From contig NZ_SJOJ01000012.1 in the NCBI RefSeq assembly GCF_004330295.1, positions 62,001 through 126,000 on the forward strand: DNA of 64,000 bases, given 5' to 3'. Below, one piece after another: positions 62,125 to 64,000 of this stretch. Within the stretch, counting starts at the first letter, position 1. Each line of letters begins with the position of its first letter. The notes below the pieces were generated by a model. The model saw only the letters and a list, made by a program, of their open reading frames with translations. It was not told the origin of the DNA and made no database searches. The stretch is from Rahnella victoriana. GTDB taxonomy: Bacteria; Pseudomonadota; Gammaproteobacteria; Enterobacterales; Enterobacteriaceae. Both the position numbers and the translations under genes were made by a program.

Positions 62125-63647
62125 GCGATTTCCATTTCATCTACCCGTGGCGGTTATCCGGTCTGATACTGTGCATCCTGCTGGGGTTTATCACCACGCG
62201 CCAGCGCAGCGCCTGGCACCGGATTATGGATAAACCTTTCGCGAAGGCGCTGATTATCGGGCAGCAAAAACGCCTGACCCGCGCCCTGCCGTGGGTGATG
62301 GCGCTGGGCGTGATTGCCCTTTCCGGCCCCACCTGGCAGCGGGAATTACCGGCCGCGCTGACACCACAAAGTGACATGATGGTCATTCTGCAACAGGACC
62401 CGGCGATGATGGCGCAGGATCTGGCCCCGAGCCGTCATCAGCGTATGCAAAGCAAAATCATGGATCTGATGACCCGCACGCCGGGCACCCGTTTCGGGCT
62501 GGTGGTGTATCACGCGCAGGCGTGGCTGACCACGCCGCTGACGCAGGATCCGGCGTTTTATTCGTTGTTTCTTCATGCACAGACGCCGTCACTTTTGCCG
62601 GAAGGCGAAGGGTCCGGTCTGCGGCAGGCTGTCGCGCTGGCGCAAAAAAACATGCCCGCGGCACAGGATGCGCCGCGTAATTTGCTGCTGATCGCCGATT
62701 CCCTGACGGCTGAAGATGCCCGCTGGCTGACAGAGTCCGGGCTGCCGATCCAGATCTGGGTGCCGGGTACGGCGCGCGGCGGTGCGCTGCCGCAGGCGTA
62801 TGACGGGCGCGGTATCGATACCCGTCTCAATGTTCAGCGGTTCAGCGAGACCAGCGACGGCGGCGTGCCGGTGACGCTGGTCACCAGCGACGACAGCGAT
62901 ATTTCGGTGATCGCCAGCCATATCCGGCAATCCGTTGCCGCCCAAAACAACGCCCGCGCCGACCTGCACTGGAAAAACAGCGGCTATCTGCTGGTGATAC
63001 CGGTGCTGCTGTTGCTGCTGTTCTGCCGACGTCAGCTGATTTGCTGGCTGGTGGTGGCGCTGCCGTTGATGCTGTATCTGCCGCAGGGACAGGCGGCGTG
63101 GCGCGATGCGTGGATCAGCCCTGATATGCAGGGGCAACGGGCCTTTGATAAAGGGCAGTATTCACAGGCGGCAGAACGTTTTCAGGATCCGCTGTGGCAG
63201 GGGATTGCCTGGTATCGCGCCGGTAATTTTGTCGCCGCCACCTCTGCGTTTCGTCAGGCTCCGCAGACCGCCGATGTGCTGCTGTGGACCGGCAACAGCT
63301 ACGCGCAGCAAAAGCTGTGGCAACCGGCCATCAACAGTTACGATCAGGCGCTGAGCCTGCGCCCCGGCTGGAAAATGGCGCAGGATAACCGGGCAAAAAT
63401 TGCCAAAATCATCATGACGCTTCGCCAGCAGGAGCGCGACCGGCAGTCTGCACAGGGCAAGGAAAAGGACTACAAACCCGACGACATCAAATACGATCTG
63501 AAGAAAAATCAGGGCGTGAACCAGAAGGATATTCAGCCGGTCGCCAGCGCGAATCCGCAGGTCAGCCAGTGGTATGACAATCTGGACGTATCCCCTTCCG
63601 GCCTGCTGGAAAATCTCTACCGTTCAAATCAGGAGGTCGCCCCATGA
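62121..63647 (+). CDS. VWA/TPR membrane protein, BatB/BatC-like, degenerate MIDAS
   Basis: 508 residues from the ATG at 62121. A longer frame from 62028 overlaps the BatA gene and is unlikely. The VWA domain occupies about 85-285, but the MIDAS positions read Q91-Q-D-P-A95 instead of DxSxS, so metal binding is probably lost. Two helices lie at about 291-325. TPR repeats follow (GQRAFDKGQYSQAAERFQDP, AGNFVAATSAFRQAPQ, LWQPAINSYDQALSLRPGWK), then a basic low-complexity tail. It combines BatB and BatC roles in one protein. It overlaps the next gene by four bases. Confidence 0.88.
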   Translation: MSDFHFIYPWRLSGLILCILLGFITTRQRSAWHRIMDKPFAKALIIGQQKRLTRALPWVMALGVIALSGPTWQRELPAALTPQSDMMVILQQDPAMMAQDLAPSRHQRMQSKIMDLMTRTPGTRFGLVVYHAQAWLTTPLTQDPAFYSLFLHAQTPSLLPEGEGSGLRQAVALAQKNMPAAQDAPRNLLLIADSLTAEDARWLTESGLPIQIWVPGTARGGALPQAYDGRGIDTRLNVQRFSETSDGGVPVTLVTSDDSDISVIASHIRQSVAAQNNARADLHWKNSGYLLVIPVLLLLLFCRRQLICWLVVALPLMLYLPQGQAAWRDAWISPDMQGQRAFDKGQYSQAAERFQDPLWQGIAWYRAGNFVAATSAFRQAPQTADVLLWTGNSYAQQKLWQPAINSYDQALSLRPGWKMAQDNRAKIAKIIMTLRQQERDRQSAQGKEKDYKPDDIKYDLKKNQGVNQKDIQPVASANPQVSQWYDNLDVSPSGLLENLYRSNQEVAP

Positions 63648-64000
63648 GAGGCCTGTTGCTGATATTGCTGCTGGCCGTGTTACCGGCACGCGCCGCCATG
63701 GACATTACCCGCGAACTGGTCGCGCCCGATAACGTGGTGCCCGGACAACCGCTGCGCGTGGCCGTGACCTTCTGGACTGACACCTGGTTTAATCCGCCAC
63801 CGCAATGGCCGGCCTTTGTGATTGAAAACGGATCACTGCTAACCACGCCGTTACCGAATCAGTTACTGAGCCGCCATAAAGACGGCACCAGCTGGAGCGG
63901 GATCCGCCTCGAACGGCAGGTGATGGCCTGGGATCAGGGCGTGCTGCGGCTTCCTGAGACCGAAGTGACGCTGACCTCCCCCGGTCAGCCGCCGGTCACC
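63644..64000 (+). CDS. BatD-like protein, 3' end missing
   Basis: The first 119 codons are in the window. A signal peptide (RGLLLILLLAVLPARAA) is followed by MDITRELVAPDNVVPGQPLRVAVTFW, a typical BatD beta-sandwich beginning. BatD completes MoxR/VWA operons and acts at the periplasmic face. The ATG overlaps the upstream stop by four bases, so it belongs to the sulfatase/MoxR operon, which continues past the window. Confidence 0.85.
   Translation, partial: MRGLLLILLLAVLPARAAMDITRELVAPDNVVPGQPLRVAVTFWTDTWFNPPPQWPAFVIENGSLLTTPLPNQLLSRHKDGTSWSGIRLERQVMAWDQGVLRLPETEVTLTSPGQPPVT

Noticed and set aside
1-64000. CRISPR array, tRNA/rRNA genes, insertion sequences or prophage genes
   Set aside because: No regularly spaced repeats, no cloverleaf or rRNA-like segments, and no transposase or phage proteins were seen.

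Overview
The window looks like a chromosomal segment of an enterobacterium. H-NS, ExoX, PqqU/YncD, Gcd, AldA, RhaS, Sad and a YneJ-type LysR regulator all read as close relatives of E. coli proteins. The mix of a glycyl-radical microcompartment, a PQQ-dependent glucose dehydrogenase, many ABC importers and a sulfatase operon would fit a soil- or plant-associated Yersiniaceae or Pectobacteriaceae member (Rahnella, Serratia or Pectobacterium type). That placement is inference. No tRNA, rRNA, insertion sequence, phage gene or CRISPR array was seen.

Bases 1-15.97 kb hold a glycyl-radical-enzyme bacterial microcompartment (BMC) of the B12-independent 1,2-propanediol type (GRM3/Grp-like). On the plus strand lie a sensor kinase (5' end missing), an AraC-type response regulator, a second S-adenosylmethionine synthetase and a tailed BMC-H shell protein. 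Converging on them from 15.83 kb is a twelve-gene minus-strand operon: an alcohol dehydrogenase-PduL fusion, a flavoprotein-like protein, PduN, a GlcG/PduO-C protein, acetate/propionate kinase, BMC-H, PduB, PduP, the shell protein GrpU, the glycyl radical dehydratase, its activase and an aquaglyceroporin. A 15-bp motif, AGGGCAAAAAAGTCC, occurs perfectly upstream of both arms and is the best candidate for the response-regulator site.

16.0-23.3 kb is a six-gene operon with two ABC ATPases, an MFS exporter, a lipoprotein binding protein, a fused double permease and a DMT/EamA exporter. The gene set resembles the transport half of opine-metallophore (Cnt-type) loci without the synthase genes, and the promoter carries a Zur-like box. 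23.3-24.2 kb is a GNAT/DUF1778 toxin-antitoxin pair. 24.2-30.7 kb is a dipeptide/oligopeptide-type ABC importer with an enolase-superfamily enzyme. 31-35.6 kb holds exoX, a LysR/MFS pair and small proteins. 35.7-40.4 kb pairs the PQQ glucose dehydrogenase with the PQQ receptor PqqU.

42.5-50.6 kb is a rhamnose/lactaldehyde region: a LUD protein, AldA, RhaS and a four-gene rhamnose-type ABC importer. Rhamnose breakdown gives lactaldehyde, which AldA oxidises aerobically. Anaerobically it can be reduced to 1,2-propanediol, the likely substrate of the BMC about 30 kb away. 50.8-55.6 kb holds a PanE-like reductase, an H-NS paralogue, a candidate 30-residue membrane peptide beside a perfect CRP palindrome, and the YneJ-Sad pair. 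From 55.9 kb to the end runs a tightly coupled operon: a serine-type arylsulfatase, its radical-SAM maturase, then MoxR-DUF58-DUF4381-VWA-VWA/TPR-BatD. The sulfatase/MoxR coupling and the microcompartment control motif are the most interesting items.
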